From positions 19,777,506 to 19,841,505 of the forward strand of contig CM068379.1 in NCBI GenBank assembly GCA_034770075.1: a stretch of DNA of 64,000 nucleotides. Reading direction: 5' to 3'. Below the pieces are notes generated by a model, which was given only the letters and a program-made list of their open reading frames with translations, was not told the origin of the DNA and searched no databases. Source of the stretch: Aralia elata (lineage: Eukaryota > Streptophyta > Magnoliopsida > Apiales > Araliaceae). This document shows, one piece after another, positions 10,868-23,669 of the stretch. A program made the position numbers and the translations under genes. The stretch's first letter is position 1, and each line of letters begins with the position of its first letter.

Positions 10868-12127
10868 ATGCAAGAAGCACATTGTTCAAGATACACAGTA
10901 CATCCAGGAAGTACTAAAATGTATCAAGATTTAAAACAACATTTTTGGTGGCCGTGTATGAAAAGAGAAGTTGCAGAATATATCAGTAAGTGTTTGACTT
11001 GCCAGAGAATTAAAGCGGAACATCAAAGACCAAGTGGATTGCTTCAACCACTTGAAATTCCAGAATGGAAATGGGAGCATATCACAATGGATTTTGTGGT
11101 AGGATTTCCAAAAACTCAGCAGGGATTTGATGCTATCTGGGTAATAGTTGATCGATTAACCAAATCGGCACACTTTTTGCCGATTAAAGTTAGATATTCT
11201 CTGGATAAATTGGCAACCCTGTATATTAAAGAAATCATTTCTCGTCATGGGGTTCCAATTTCGATTGTGTCGGATAGAGATCCGAGGTTTTCGTCAAACT
11301 TCTGGAAAAGTCTTCAAGAAAATTTAGGAACGCAACTGAGGTTAAGTACAGCTTATCATCCTCAGACTGACGGACAGAGTGAAAGAACTATACAGACTCT
11401 AGAGGACATGCTACGAGCCTGTGTCTTGGACTTTAAAGGAAGTTGGGACGAACATTTACCCTTGGTGGAATTTGCATATAACAATAGTTACCACTCTAGT
11501 ATAGGCATGCCGCCTTACGAAGCATTGTATGGTAGAAAATGCAGATCACCACTGTGTTGGGATGAGGTCGGTGAACGTCAAATGCTAGGACCTGAATTGG
11601 TACAGCAAACTGCAGATATAATTAAAATTATAAAGATGCGGTTAGTAACTGCCCAGGATCGTCAGAAAAAGTATGCTGATCAACACAGGCAGAAAAGAGA
11701 TTTTGAAGTGGGGTCACATGTTTTCCTGAAAGTGTCTCCTTGGAAAGGAAAAGTTAGATTTGGTAAAAAGGGAAAACTAAGTCCTCGTTTCATTGGACCC
11801 TTCGAGGTTTTAAGAAAAGTAGGTGAGGTAGCATATGAAATCGCCTTACCTCCGGATTTGGAAAATGTACATAATGTTTTTCACGTGTCAGTCTTACGAG
11901 CATATAAACCAGACTATAAACATGTGATAGATTTCGAACCGATACAGTTCGAAAAAGATTTGACCTATGAAGAGGTTCCTATTCAAATATTGGATAGAAA
12001 AGATCAAGTTTTGCGCAATAAGACAATACCTTCGGTAAAGGTCTTATGGAAAAACCACAATGTAGAAGAGGCAACCTGGGAGTTGGAGGATAAAATGCGA
12101 CAGAATTATCCTCACCTCTTCGAGTAA
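10868..12127 (+). CDS. Element B integrase with chromodomain-like C-terminus
   Basis: An HHCC zinc-binding start (His near residues 5 and 12, CLTC at 42-45), then the DDE core: Asp75 in ITMDFVVG, Asp136 in IVSDRDPRF, Glu172 in [12 protein letters not shown], giving the usual D-35-E spacing. The C-terminal tail has [16 protein letters not shown] and a chromodomain-like segment [10 protein letters not shown]...SVKVLWKNH...EEATWELE near residues 350-415, typical of plant chromoviruses. Integrase joins the DNA copy to the chromosome; the tail is thought to steer target choice to certain chromatin. Two indels (about 10810 and 10855) separate it from RNase H. The ORF itself is intact to its TAA. 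Confidence 0.95.
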   Translation: MQEAHCSRYTVHPGSTKMYQDLKQHFWWPCMKREVAEYISKCLTCQRIKAEHQRPSGLLQPLEIPEWKWEHITMDFVVGFPKTQQGFDAIWVIVDRLTKSAHFLPIKVRYSLDKLATLYIKEIISRHGVPISIVSDRDPRFSSNFWKSLQENLGTQLRLSTAYHPQTDGQSERTIQTLEDMLRACVLDFKGSWDEHLPLVEFAYNNSYHSSIGMPPYEALYGRKCRSPLCWDEVGERQMLGPELVQQTADIIKIIKMRLVTAQDRQKKYADQHRQKRDFEVGSHVFLKVSPWKGKVRFGKKGKLSPRFIGPFEVLRKVGEVAYEIALPPDLENVHNVFHVSVLRAYKPDYKHVIDFEPIQFEKDLTYEEVPIQILDRKDQVLRNKTIPSVKVLWKNHNVEEATWELEDKMRQNYPHLFE

Positions 12128-12139
12128 TATGTTTTTGGC

Positions 12140-12175
12140 GATTCCGAGGACGGAATCTTTATAAGGGGGAAAGAT
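12140..12175 (+). other. Element B polypurine tract with upstream hairpin
   Basis: AAGGGGGAAAGA (12163-12174) ends one base before the 3' LTR and primes plus-strand synthesis. Just upstream an 18-base inverted repeat, arms GATTCCG/CGGAATC with loop AGGA (12140-12157), is also present next to the PPT of element E. Confidence 0.85.
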
Positions 12176-15100
12176 TGTAAAATCCTGAAGTTTTAAGGCA
12201 CATGTATAATTATTCTAGCCTGATTTCATATATGAATTTTGGGTATAATTTTTTTTTTTAGTTAATTTCATTCGCTATTGTGACATATGTATATTGTATA
12301 TATGTTTGCAAGTTAGGATTTTGTGGGATGAAATCCTAAAATAATTGGGATGATATTATTAATTAGCTTACAGGTTATTAAAATAATTTAAAGGGGTTAA
12401 AATTATTTTAATTCTAAAACCTTAAGTTAATTATAATATTTCCTATATTATTTAATGGGGTTATCTGTATTTATTTTTAGGGAATTATTTATTATTTTAT
12501 GGGCTATTAAAATAATTTAAGGGATTAAATTATTTTAATATTTAAACCCTAGATTAATGATATTATTCCCTCTACTTGATTAATGAGTGGTTTATTTAAA
12601 TTGAGACTCTTTAATTAAGTAGTAGAATATTATATTTTATCTTATAGGTTATTAAAATAATGTAGTAGTATAAATTATTTTAATAATGTACCTTAAAGAT
12701 AAATGATATAATCTCCTAATGGGTTTATAATGGTTTATGTGAAGGGGTTTTTAATTCCTTTTCTTTTTGGGTAATTATTAATTATACTCATGAGGGCTTT
12801 GTGATAAAAAGAAAAGCAGAAACACCACCTAGCCAAACACAGCCTTGGGCTTAATTTTTCTCCTCATACCCGACTGAAGCAAGAGGTGGCCAAGGCGTGA
12901 GTTGGAGGGCTGATGATTCATGAGAAATTTAAGCAGGAGCTGGCGAGATTGAGGGAAATCATGAATAGATTTTTGCTTCTACCGAATGAGAAGATAGTTT
13001 ATACACAAAAGGAAAGAGAGAGAGACTCGGCTGAAACCCAAAGTTTGGGACTCGACTGTTTCGCGAAGGAGGGGTTAGCAATTGCGGATTCGTGTGGAAA
13101 GAAGAACGAAGGGGCTAGAAATTGCTGGACAATAGGATTAATAATCGCTTCAGGTACGTTTAAACCCTTAGTTGAGAGTTTAATTTTACAATTCCTTAAT
13201 TAGGGCTTGAATTGGGTAGTCTCTGAATTAGGGCTCAAATTGGTATTAGTTGTTAAAGATTCAATTCGGTAATTGTGGAACCTATTTTTGCTTTGTGATT
13301 GAGTTAAGAAATTGTAGCTTTAAGTTAGGGCTTTTAACCTCAAACGGTTTCTATAATTTGGGGATTTCCGATTGGAACATTGATTTTCAGTAATGGTGGG
13401 ATTTTTGTTAATTTAAGATTATTGCTGTAAGAGTTTTATAATTTTTGGGTATTGATAAATATGATATTCAGGTTGTTAGTTTTATTAGCTTGACAGAAAT
13501 TGATTGCTGAATATTAAACTTGGATATTTGATAGGAGTTACAGAATTTGGGAATCTTGTTTTGTAAACTTATAATGTTCATCTTGATTGGAGACATTACA
13601 TATGCTATTTGAGATTTCTGTGGTACAGGAAAAGTTAATGTATGCTTGTTTAATTGGTTAGCAGTGATAATTCAATTTATGGACATATATAGGTGTTTTT
13701 CTATTTTGGCATAAAAAGGGAGATGTTCTCCAACATGTGATTTTGTGTTAAAGTTTAGAAAGTTTGAAATTAGAACAATATTTGATACTATGTGGCTGAC
13801 CTCTATTTGTTAGATAATAAAGAATGCTAGTAAGCATGCTAGGATGGATCTATGTTGTATTTGATGAAAGTTCTAAATAAATTGTTAAGGATTTATGACA
13901 GGATATGGACTGCTATATGTAAAAGCATGAAATTTGGCCTTTATGAGTTCTAAGCCATGATTATAATTACATATTAACATGAAGTAAGCAAGTCTATTCT
14001 TGAAAGAACTAATGTGTAAGGTGGTGTGCTGGAAATTTAGAAATAAAAGGAGCATGTGTGTATTGCAAAAGTAGTTTCATATGAAATATAGTTGAAACGT
14101 GGCATGCTTAATTATAGTTGGCTATATAATCTTTATTATTAACAAATAAATTCATACAAAGTTGATATATTATTTATTTTAGTAATTCATCAATCTTTAT
14201 ATGTGGATAATTGTGTAAATCAGTTAGTATAATGAGATTTTGAGTAGTATGTCAGTCAAGACATGCTCTATTATATTGGCTTTGTAATTAGTAAATTGTG
14301 TAAAGGAATTCCTTGTACATTTTGTGATAAATTTGAATGTTATAGACTGAAATAGTATTATGGAGCTTAGTTGTTGTTGTGCGGAGCAATAAGGAGAGGA
14401 AATTGGGTTCATACGAAAACGAAAGATTATGAAATCTGAGTTTTAAAATGACGCTTATAACATGTTCGTTAAAAGTCCTCTTAGGACTGTTTTCGCTAAA
14501 ATCAAGATATTAAGCGAGGCTAAGACTTAAATTATATATATATATATATACACTATATATAGTTAATTTAAGAGTTTGAGCAAATCAAATTTGGATACAA
14601 AGCGTTTTTAACTCAAAACGAAAAGTTAACGAATGTGTCGGATCATTTGGTTAGGGTCTATTTTGGACAGCCTAAAGTATTTAAAACGGAGGGCTAATAT
14701 ATATATATTTTTGAAAATATACTTAACCATATACGTACTAAAGAATTATATGCTTGATGTTGGTTTATAAACTTTTTATAGAACTAAGGTGGAAATTACA
14801 AACTATTCATATTGATAATTACTTGTGTCATAACTGAATTGCAAGAAGGAAATAGAAAATCTATATGTTGCTTTTATAAGCTCAATGTGACGCAGGAATA
14901 ATGATGTGTGTAATGTCAAACATGTAAACTAAATTGGTTAGTAAATTTTCTATGTTTCACATGCATCTATTAATTTAAATTGTCTCTTTTGGGTTTCTTG
15001 TGTATAAGGAATATATCTATATTTATGTGCTGTGTATTTGTGTGATTTTGAGAGAGTGCGCTGCTGTCCATGACAGCAGCAAGGCGGGAACACGCTGTTG

Positions 15101-16891
15101 TCTATGACAGCAGCAAGAAGGGGGAGAGCAGCTGGTATAGGCTAAGTACTGTGCTAACGTGAGGAAAAAAAAAAAAAGCTGTTGCTTTATGGCAGCAGCA
15201 TGTGGGGCAGCAATAACAGTTAGATAAATTGCCATGGCTTGATAGGGAAAATGGGTTGTAGAATTGAATAGAACTGTTGCCCTATGGCAGCAGCAGCAAC
15301 ACAGTAACAAGCAAGCCAAGGCATGGGCAGCGGCGTGCAATGTCGCTAGACGGCAAGCGTTGCCTATCGTCAACCTGCTCAGTTTTCATCAAGCAATTTA
15401 AGTTTTACTCGTGCAATTGTAGTGTATCGCCAAGTAATTTAAGTTAGTGTCATACAGAGTCACACTATGTATAATTTAGTCTATTAAAGACTAGTACAGA
15501 TCAAAACGAACCAACTTCGGTTTCAAAGTCCATTTTCATTAAAGTTTAAAACTAATTGACTAGTTTTTAAACTTTGGACTTATAAATCTTAAAATTCCTA
15601 ATATTTGGAATTTATAAATAAACAACTTACGGTATTCTAATAGTATATTAATAAAATACTCTTATCTTAATAGAACCCAAAATTAGACAATAAAGAATTA
15701 AACCATAACATGAATGAGGTATTTGAAAAATGTGTTTATAATAATATATATATCCATAATATATTTACGTGATATTCACTCTTATACTTTGATCGCTATA
15801 ATATATAAGTAACCTACCTCATATATCTATATATATGTGTAGGATCTACAGGATCAAAATAGAAGAGTTTTGTCAATACTTGAACAACAGGCAAGTATCG
15901 AAACACCAATTCTTTCTAAGCTAATCAAGTAAGTTGACTTGATTATATTAAGGTAAATTATGTTTTCATACATAAAGTGATAAAAAGGAATTAAATCCTT
16001 TTTATTCCAATCAGCTTCACAAGGTTGGTGAGACTTTTACTTTGCATATTATAACGATATCTGATATGCATGAACAGTTTACAGAGGGTCTAAGCCAATT
16101 GTTTGGGCTAGACTAAACGTATAATATTTCTATTCTTTTATTTCCAAAGTATTGAAATATTATTGATATCTAACTATGTTGATTATGGGATTGAAATCTA
16201 GTCTGAGTATGAACAATCCCTGACATGGGAATATTTTGAAATCCGCTCCAAAGGCGGTACAGAGTTGTAGCACTCTATGAGTGTGAGGGGTGAACCCAAT
16301 GGGTGTTCACAAACAGCAGTGTTGATCAACGCAGGGCATATCGGGCTGATCACCCACCATGCCCGTAAGTTCAGACGGTTCGCAAAAGAAACTTTGCTTG
16401 GAACCTTTTCAATAAAATTGAAACTATTGTTCATAGTTTGTATAACTACTCAGCGTATTCTTTAATGATAATGGTTATCATGAGTTGGTTTCAGTTCATA
16501 TTACTTAACAGCTCATTCTACTATTGAAGTACACTCCATTGAAAACATTTATTCTTTCATACTTTATAGTCATATATTACTTGCTGAGCACTTTTATGCT
16601 CATTCTTGCTTTGTCTATAAATGTTTTCAGAGTACCCGGAGTATACTACAGGGTTAGCAGGAAACAAAGGCAAAGGAAAAGCCGCAGATTAAAGTTTATT
16701 GCTTCCTGTAATAGATAGTTAAATGTTTGTATATATTTAATTATCATGTTAGGTAGTTAAGGTTATGTACCTTGGGATTTGAGACTCTGATGTACTAATT
16801 TTATATAAGTTTGGTATTTACTTTTAGTTATGCTTTGGATATCGTGCGCACTAAATAAGGGTTGCAAGTACCTGAATTTGGGGGCGTCACA
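12176..16891 (+). repeat. Element B 3' LTR (4716 bp)
   Basis: Near-perfect copy of 1615-6344. It ends GGGGGCGTCACA at 16891, followed by the target duplication CAAAA. It carries the same hairpin cluster (15060-15293) and GC-rich block (about 16240-16390). Most differences from the 5' copy are single-base length changes. Confidence 0.95.
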
Positions 16892-17419
16892 CAAAATGTG
16901 CTAACTCGTTAAATTTTGCGGCATATTGGGCGACCGTCATCTCTCCTTGATTTAGCTCCAAAAATTTCACTTACATTCTTCCTTGCATGCTCTTCGGGAA
17001 ATAGCTCTCGAATAATAGTTCTTTGAATCTATCCATGGTACGACCCCTTCTCTAGCCCGTTGTTGGTTCGCTTCCCACCAGTAGTTAGCTTCGCCCTTCA
17101 TCAAGTATGTGGCGAAAGTAGTCTTCTGGTCCTCTCTTACCCTCACGATAACAAACGCTTTTTCTACTTCCTTGACCCAAGACTGAGCCTCAACGGGGTC
17201 AGTCGTGCCCTTAAACTCTGGTGGTCCAACACTTCGAAAGTTTTTGAAGTGTGCTATAGGAATTGCTAGGGGATTGAGGTCAATTGTCTCGAATTTCCTC
17301 CCCTGGAATGCTCCCGTCAATAGGTCCACTAATCATTGCATAGGATCTATTGGTCCTCCCTCATTGTTAACCGACTCTTCCTGAGTGGGTTATGCTTATT
17401 GTCTACGTCTTGGCGGCAT
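16892..17419 (-). pseudogene. Element A gag, N-terminal part
   Basis: The complement of 17419-17417 is ATG, giving MPPRRRQ then two stops, a second stop soon after, and then a recognisable gag domain: FRSVGPPEFKG, DPVEAQSWVKEVEKAFVIVR, YLMKGEANYWWEANQQRA. The frame slips after VVPW. FLELNQGEMTVAQYAAKFNE follows in another frame and meets element B at 16892. It continues on the far side of B at 1614. Confidence 0.88.
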
Positions 17420-17793
17420 TTTTTGTCACCATAGAATAAAGTTTACTATTATGATTAATACATACTATTAATGAGTAACTATAACTCATTTCATTAAATA
17501 TGTTTATATTCATATGCTAACCATTTGTTACATCATTCCATAACATACTACTACTATAAACGTTATTCCATATCCCCTAACATCACAAAAGATGAGGATT
17601 CCTATCAACTCTACCCCACTGCTGGAACAAATGTTGGGGGTTTACACCTACTATTCCATGTCTCACACAAAAGACGGGAATAAACACATACATAAATAAC
17701 CATTATTACTAACTACCTAAACTGACGATCTACCCTAGCATCCCATGCTCCACTGCACTACCATACTCCACCTGACCCATATGGATCATCAAT
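17420..17793 (-). pseudogene. Element A spacer and last codons of its pre-gag ORF
   Basis: Joined to 46970 across element C, the pre-gag ORF continues past YTLSRELM for about 16 codons (to HGMLG) and stops at 17732-17730. The remaining ~310 bp to the gag ATG hold no ORF and correspond to the pre-gag/gag spacer of B, C and D. Confidence 0.65.
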
Positions 17794-18716
17794 TGTAATG
17801 CTCGAGAATTTTTAAACTTCATTATTAATTAAATATGGAATTTAAAATTTTCATGAGTTAGTTTACATGCTTAATTAAACCTATGTGTATGTTTAATTAA
17901 TTGTGTAACTATACAAGTTAATTCTAGCTTTAAAGGAGTTCACTAATGGTCTGATTAAATTAGTAGTCCAACCCTAAGGTTTGAATGACAAGAAAACTGG
18001 GAAAAAGGTTAAGTAATTAATTTCATTTCATCATGGTGTTGAATTCAAGTTATTAAATTAAATAATTTGAATGTGGGTTTTGTTGTCTAAGTAAGTATTT
18101 AAAACAATTAAATTATTAAGTTAATTATTTAATTGTAATACCGGAATTCTAATTTTACTTTTAAACTTAAGTTAGTATTATAACAAGGGTGAATTGTTGT
18201 GAAGCAAGGATCAATAAAAATTACTTAAGTTAATTTAGTGTACGTAATAAGTAACTGATAGAAAAATTAATTGGGCCCAACCCCCCTCACTTTCGCCTGA
18301 GCAATTTGAGTTGAAGCGGGCCAGCCCTTGATCAATTAAAAGGAGAGGCTAGATTAATTGTATAAGCCCAAATGTATAAGGAGGCTAGGCTAGAAATTTG
18401 CGGCAGGGGCTTGACTCAAGTCAGACAAAAATCGCACAGGGGTTAAGGCATGGGGCGACAGAGCGGCAGGCCATTAGACCAACGGAAAATTTTGACTCCC
18501 TGAGGGCAATAAGGTCGATAAAGTCGCATGGCTCAGACCTGAGCAGTTCAGTCTGCCAGCGTGTGCCGCTGATTTTTCACCTACCGCGCCGAAAAGGGGG
18601 TTGCAAGAAGGGCTATGAGGCATGGGCACTGATCTAGAGTGGCGATAGGTACTAATAGGGTATGGGCGGATGGATGGAGCTATGCTGAATTTCATCATCA
18701 CTCCTCACTGTTGCGA

Positions 18717-18774
18717 ATTGACACCACGTTCGGTGTCAATACCAGGTCAGAGTAAAGGGTTTTCTCTATAAATA
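18717..18774 (+). promoter_or_regulatory. Element C LTR TATA box with upstream hairpin
   Basis: TATAAATA at 18767-18774 is preceded by a perfect 9-bp inverted repeat, ATTGACACC (18717-18725) and GGTGTCAAT (18732-18740), with a six-base loop containing an ACGT core. The 3' LTR keeps both (29202-29225 and 29252-29259) with one loop base changed, from ACGTTC to ATGTTC. This fits a core promoter plus a possible bZIP-type or structural element; only the TATA box is conventional. Confidence 0.6.
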
Positions 18775-19479
18775 AAGCCCTAGTTCAGAGGTAAGAGCTT
18801 GTTGTTTTTGTAAACTCCGAAATAGAGAGAGATATAGTAAGAACACCATCAATAGGGTGCTAATCAAGTGTTCAGGGGTGCTAGCTGTGGCGTGGATGTT
18901 CCCTAATTACATCACCTATTTTGGAAGAAGGAGGAGAACAACAACTAGGACCACATTTCAGCTCAACCCAGCCTTAAGGTATATAAGGGTTCTGTTAAGT
19001 TTTGACCCAACTGTCGTGTGGTTTTTTTTGTCTGTTTTTATTTGGTTTCTGTTGCTATTTTGTTGGGGAAAGTTTGTGTATGGAAGGCCATAGAGGGCCG
19101 AGCGGTATAAGGATGGATTATGGTTGTGGAATATCATGTGTTTTGCTAATTATTGAAGGATCTTTAGTCGCCCACCAACTGTTTGTTGTAATGTTTGTAA
19201 GAACCAACTTTGTTATTTTTTTTTATTTTGTCGATTAAGTGATTTGTTCAGCTTGTATAAAATTTTAGCATTTTGTTATACTATGTGTTAGTATGTGGCT
19301 GTTATGCAACTGTGGCTAGAATAGAGTGGTTGGTAAGTGCCTAAGTTCGTGGGCATTGTGTCCGTGTGCAGTGCGGGCGGCAGCCACGCCTTGGGCACTT
19401 CGGTGCTGAAGGGCTAAGCAAGCAGCCAGTCGCCGATCGGAGGGAGAGGTTTGATAATGGTTGTTGCAGTTGTTCTCCT

Positions 19480-20900
19480 AAATGTTTAATCATGATGTTT
19501 AGTACTTAAGTTGTTATCATAATCTTTAATGATAATAAAAACCAGTCAAACTATTATTAAACGTTTGTTAAAGATAGCTAAGTAATAAAGATACCTCCAA
19601 AAGTAATACTAATCAAGCATCAAATTACTATTAAGTGTTTAATAATAATAGTTAAGCCTTAAAATGCTAGTTGCAAAACTTGATAAAATTAATGGGTAAT
19701 TATAGTGTGGCTTAAATGTTTAAAATATTATTTTATGTAGTAATAATATTATAATACGCTATGTATTATTAAAATGAGTTAGTAACACTAATAGACGTTT
19801 AAATCATTGCTAATTGATAATGATGCTTAAGGAGTAAAATATAATTATTACAATTAATAATATTATGTAATAATTAACTTATTATGGAAAGGTTTAATAA
19901 TAATAGTTAACACTTAAAACATTATTAAAAGAATCTAATAATATCATCGGGTGATTAAGTTACCTAATATATAACCTTTAAAGTATTTTAAGTATTATCC
20001 AAGTTGGTTGTTTAACTAGTCAGTTTTTATTAAATAAATGATAACTAAGTATAAAGTTTATTCAATTATTTATTTTCTAATCAAAAATGAATAAATTGAT
20101 TAATTATTACTTAATTAGTATTAAATAATAAGGGTAATGATTACCTAATTATTATTTAATATTAAATAATAATTAAAGATAAAATATGAGTAAGAATAAA
20201 GATTATTATTACCTAGTGTTAGATAATGACTAAAGAGTTTTTTTAAAGTTGATGAACTAATTATTTATTATTTAAATAAGATTAAGTAATAAATAATGAT
20301 AATTACTCATTTAAATGTTATTTAATTAACATAAAAGTTAATAAATTAATTGTTTATTATTTAATATTAAATAATAAATAAGGATAATAATTAATTAATT
20401 ATTATTTAATCAATATTAAATAATAATTAAGGATAAATAAATTAATAAATTAATTATTTATTATTTAATTAAGATTAAATAATAAATAAGGGGTGATAAT
20501 TATTTAATTATTATTTAATTAATATTAAATGGTAATTAAATACAAATAAAATAAAAGTAATTATTAATTATTATTTAATTAATATTAAATAATAATATAC
20601 AAATAAATTAATTAATTATTATTATAAATAATAAATAAGGACAAATAAGATTAACAATTTGATTATTCAAATAATAAGTAAATATAATTAGTTACTATTT
20701 ATTATTAAATAATAACTAAAGGTAATTAATTAATTACTATCTAACTAATATTAAATAGTAATTAAATGAAGATAGAGTTAATAAAATAAAGAGACTTTAA
20801 ATAACTCATTAATTAAATAATTATAATTAATTGTTTAAGGGTTTAATAAGTGTTTATCACTTAAGAAAAATATTGTTAATTAATTAAATCATCAACCTAA
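19480..20900 (+). repeat. AT-rich palindromic tract in element C 5' LTR
   Basis: About 1.4 kb built almost only of variants of ATTATTTAATTAATATTAAA and its complement, able to fold extensively. The 3' LTR has a shorter equivalent at about 35830-37150. No coding potential. Confidence 0.75.
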
Positions 20901-22126
20901 AGATCAATTAAGTGTCTTATAGGATTAATGATAGTTTATTAAATTATGTGTGTTATGTGATTGACTTACTTGCTAAATAAATAGCATAAATAAGCGTATC
21001 AATATACAATTATACGCAGTGTTAATTGATAGACCAACATTATTAATGTTAGGTCAATTGAGGAGAGTCGTATAAAGCTAGATAGTTGTAAGTCGACAAT
21101 CAGGCAAGTTTTCTTTTTTATTTTACTCATATTTTTTTTGAGCAAGTTCCTTAACCCTACTCAAATTATATTCGGGCAGGATGTTATTGTATTGCAAGTT
21201 ATTTATTTAAGCTTGAACCTTATTTTCAAGCATGTTTTAAGTGGTTTAATTACTTTACAATTATTCCACATCGATTTTATTGATACTCGCACTTGGTGCA
21301 CTTGAATTCGTACAGTCTTGAACTTGTACATATTTAAAATTCTATAATTCATAAACTGTTTAAGATTGAGTCTGAACCCTTGTTCGATCAGACAATTGCA
21401 TAAAATGTTTATATAAAGGCTATCCAGACCAATTGATGGTATGGATTCGTAGACTGAAGTGAACACTCTTTTATTTTAGGGGAGTACCCCACGTATCTAA
21501 TATAAGATACAAACAGTAGAGTTGAATGTTATGCATATACATAGCGTACGCGAGGCTGATCCCCTCAAGTACATATTCTGTAGTCAGTAACCAAAGGGTC
21601 AATTAGCTATTGATCCCATTGGCAGTTTATTGTTCAAAGTCTACTTGACTATCAGTTATTCTAAAAGCAATTATTATTCTTGCTTCCGATATTCATATTG
21701 TTGAATTATTTTCCTTATATTCTGTTCATCATGATATATCCTTTATTTCCATATTTAAACTTATTGAGCAAACTAGTTGCTCATCCTTGCTATATCATGA
21801 CTTTTATTGCAGTTGAACCCTAGATTTCAGGGAAGGGCAAGGGTAAAGAAAAGATGAAGTAATAGACTTCAAGCACCTGACTTTGCTTCATGCCTAGTTT
21901 AATTTACTATTAATGTAATTCGAACCCTAAGTAGTAATTAGGGTATGTTTTGTGTTATATATTGAGGTTATCGAATCTTGGGGCTAGTAACACCTTTTGA
22001 ATGAACAACATATGTTTATTATATTCCGCATTTAGTCATTGTATGTTGTTTGGAGGTGGATGTTTGTATTGGATCGTGATGACCGAATCTGGGCAATTGA
22101 GACCCAAATTTGGGGGCATCACACGT

Positions 22127-22137
22127 TGGTATCAAAG
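22127..22137 (+). other. Element C primer binding site
   Basis: TGGTATCAAAG, four bases after the LTR end. It resembles the tRNA-Met site of B with one change (A for G). Confidence 0.8.
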
Positions 22138-22362
22138 ATGTTGGTTATAAACGTTAGGATTGCGAAACCTAGGTTATAACCTTAGTATTAAACTCGTATA
22201 GAGTGCATTAGGAGATAAATCAGGGAGATTTATCATATTTGGTATTTTGATGAATTGGGGAATTCATCGAGTTGAGTAGTACCCAATGAAATATAACTTC
22301 ATTCCTTCTACGAATATATTTTATTGTTGTACTAATATTAGTTTTTGTGTGTTTATAGGATA

Positions 22363-23256
22363 GCTGTCGTAGGAAAAACCAGTGGAGTCCGGGAGGAGGA
22401 GGAGGTATTCATTGATATACCCGTGGTTACAAAGCAGCTAGTGGGCTATGCACCTGTTGCCCCATGAGTACCATTGAGTGGGCCCAGCCCAGAAGAGGAC
22501 TACTTGGAGGATCTGGTAGAGCCTGTCATAGGCGGAGTGTTGAGATCCGGCAATCAGGACAGGGATGATGAGTCCGAGGAGGACCCAGTTGACAGAGAGA
22601 TGGGTGGAGCTGCTGCAGAGGTACCCGATGAGGGATCTCCGGTGTTGCACACCTTTTAGGATGACTTGCTCGGGGATTATGCCGATCGCATAATAGAGCA
22701 GGAGCAGATTATCGAGCAACATAATGCTCGTATTGCACACCTAGAGGAGGAGAATTTTGTCCATCAGGAGATGGAAGATCAGTACAAGGCAGAGGCGTAC
22801 TCGCTACAGTTCCAAATAGCTGAGCTGAAAGCTCAGATTTAGCAGTTAGAGAGTGCTACACCCTAGTTAGGCGCCACAGTGCAACAGTTGGTGTTGCAAA
22901 ATAGTCAGTTGAGGCAGACATTAGAGCAGGCAGATGTCAAGGAGGTGGAGCTGCAGACAGTTCTACAGGCTATTAGGGCTGAGCGAGACTTGGAGCAGTT
23001 AGAAAGGATTCAGATGCAGGAGTTCTAGGTTCGCGCAACCACGAGGGTAGATGTGCTTGAGGGAGAGGTTCGAGATGGATCCGCTATGATCGATACCTTG
23101 GAGTATGCTATATATACGACAGTGGCCAGACTGCAAGATCGGGATAGAAGATACCCTCAAGAGGAAGGCAGTAGTCGGCATATGATCAGACGCCGAGTGG
23201 TTGATCGGTTGGCTCGACAGGCACTTCGTCGGGCAGTCCGCTGTGACAGACATTGA
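22363..23256 (+). pseudogene. Element C pre-gag ORF (decayed)
   Basis: Homologue of the B pre-gag ORF. The expected start follows TTTATAG but reads ATA instead of ATG. In one frame: EEEEVFIDIPVVTKQL, an acidic stretch (DRDDESEEDPVDREMGG), a coiled coil (IIEQEQIIEQHNARIAHLEE, QLVLQNSQLRQTLEQADV), and a basic end with RLQDRDRRYPQEEGSSRHMI and RRRVVDRLAR. Premature stops interrupt it (one TGA, several TAG). The last ~65 codons (23053-23256) are open. The C-terminus is very close to that of D (YPRDEGSSRRVIRRRVVDRL). Confidence 0.8.
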
Positions 23257-23669
23257 CTTGTTGGTCTAGTACCTTTGTATTTACTTGGTTGTGGTTGTGA
23301 GTCCCACTTTTGTTTAATAGGGACATATTTACGATGGAAATTATGATGCCTTGTTGTATGCTTAGAATGGTAGTCAACCCGAACTTTTGTTCTGATAGAG
23401 GAGGTAGGTAGTAGTGAATCCTCACCTTTTGTTTAATAGAGGATAGTTAGCAGTGGGCAGTTTATGCCATTTAGCATTTATAGTAGTATGCCAAATGTTG
23501 GGTCAGTCTGTATTAAAACATTGGTATATGAATATAAATGCAGTTATTTCCTTTTGAATCGAATGTGTTTGATAGATGCTTTTATTATTGAATGTTGACT
23601 TAACCGGCATAGTGCGAAAAGCGTAATATAATAAGTGAAAGTCTAAGACTTGCTCTTTAGCAGATCGTA
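23257..23669 (+). other. Spacer between pre-gag ORF and gag of element C
   Basis: No ORF. The 12 bases before the gag ATG (CTTTAGCAG then ATCGTA) include a plausible 3' splice site. Parts of this spacer align with the D spacer (52500-52890). Confidence 0.5.

Larger units (their letters stand above)
1615..16891 (+). mobile_element. Element B: young, nearly complete Ty3/gypsy chromovirus (Tekay/Del-like)
   Basis: Bounded by two near-identical LTRs (1615-6344 and 12176-16891), each starting TG and ending CA, with a perfect 5-bp target duplication CAAAA at 1610-1614 and 16892-16896. Inside come a PBS for initiator tRNA-Met, an extra coiled-coil ORF, gag, protease, RT-RNase H, integrase with a chromodomain-like tail, and a polypurine tract. 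It was inserted into the gag of element A in the opposite orientation. The long LTRs (about 4.7 kb), tRNA-Met PBS and C-terminal ILDRK...RNK...VKVLW segment fit the Tekay/Del branch; that label is inference. Coding breaks are single-base indels only. Confidence 0.95.
17794..22123 (+). repeat. Element C 5' LTR (4330 bp)
   Basis: Pairs with 28279-29625, 35507-38175 and 46729-46964. It contains a TATA region with upstream hairpin (18717-18774), a GC-richer structured patch near 19330-19450, and about 1.4 kb of AT-rich palindromic sequence (19480-20900). The last ~600 bp before the end resemble the D LTR in places (for example GCTATATCATGA). Confidence 0.93.
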
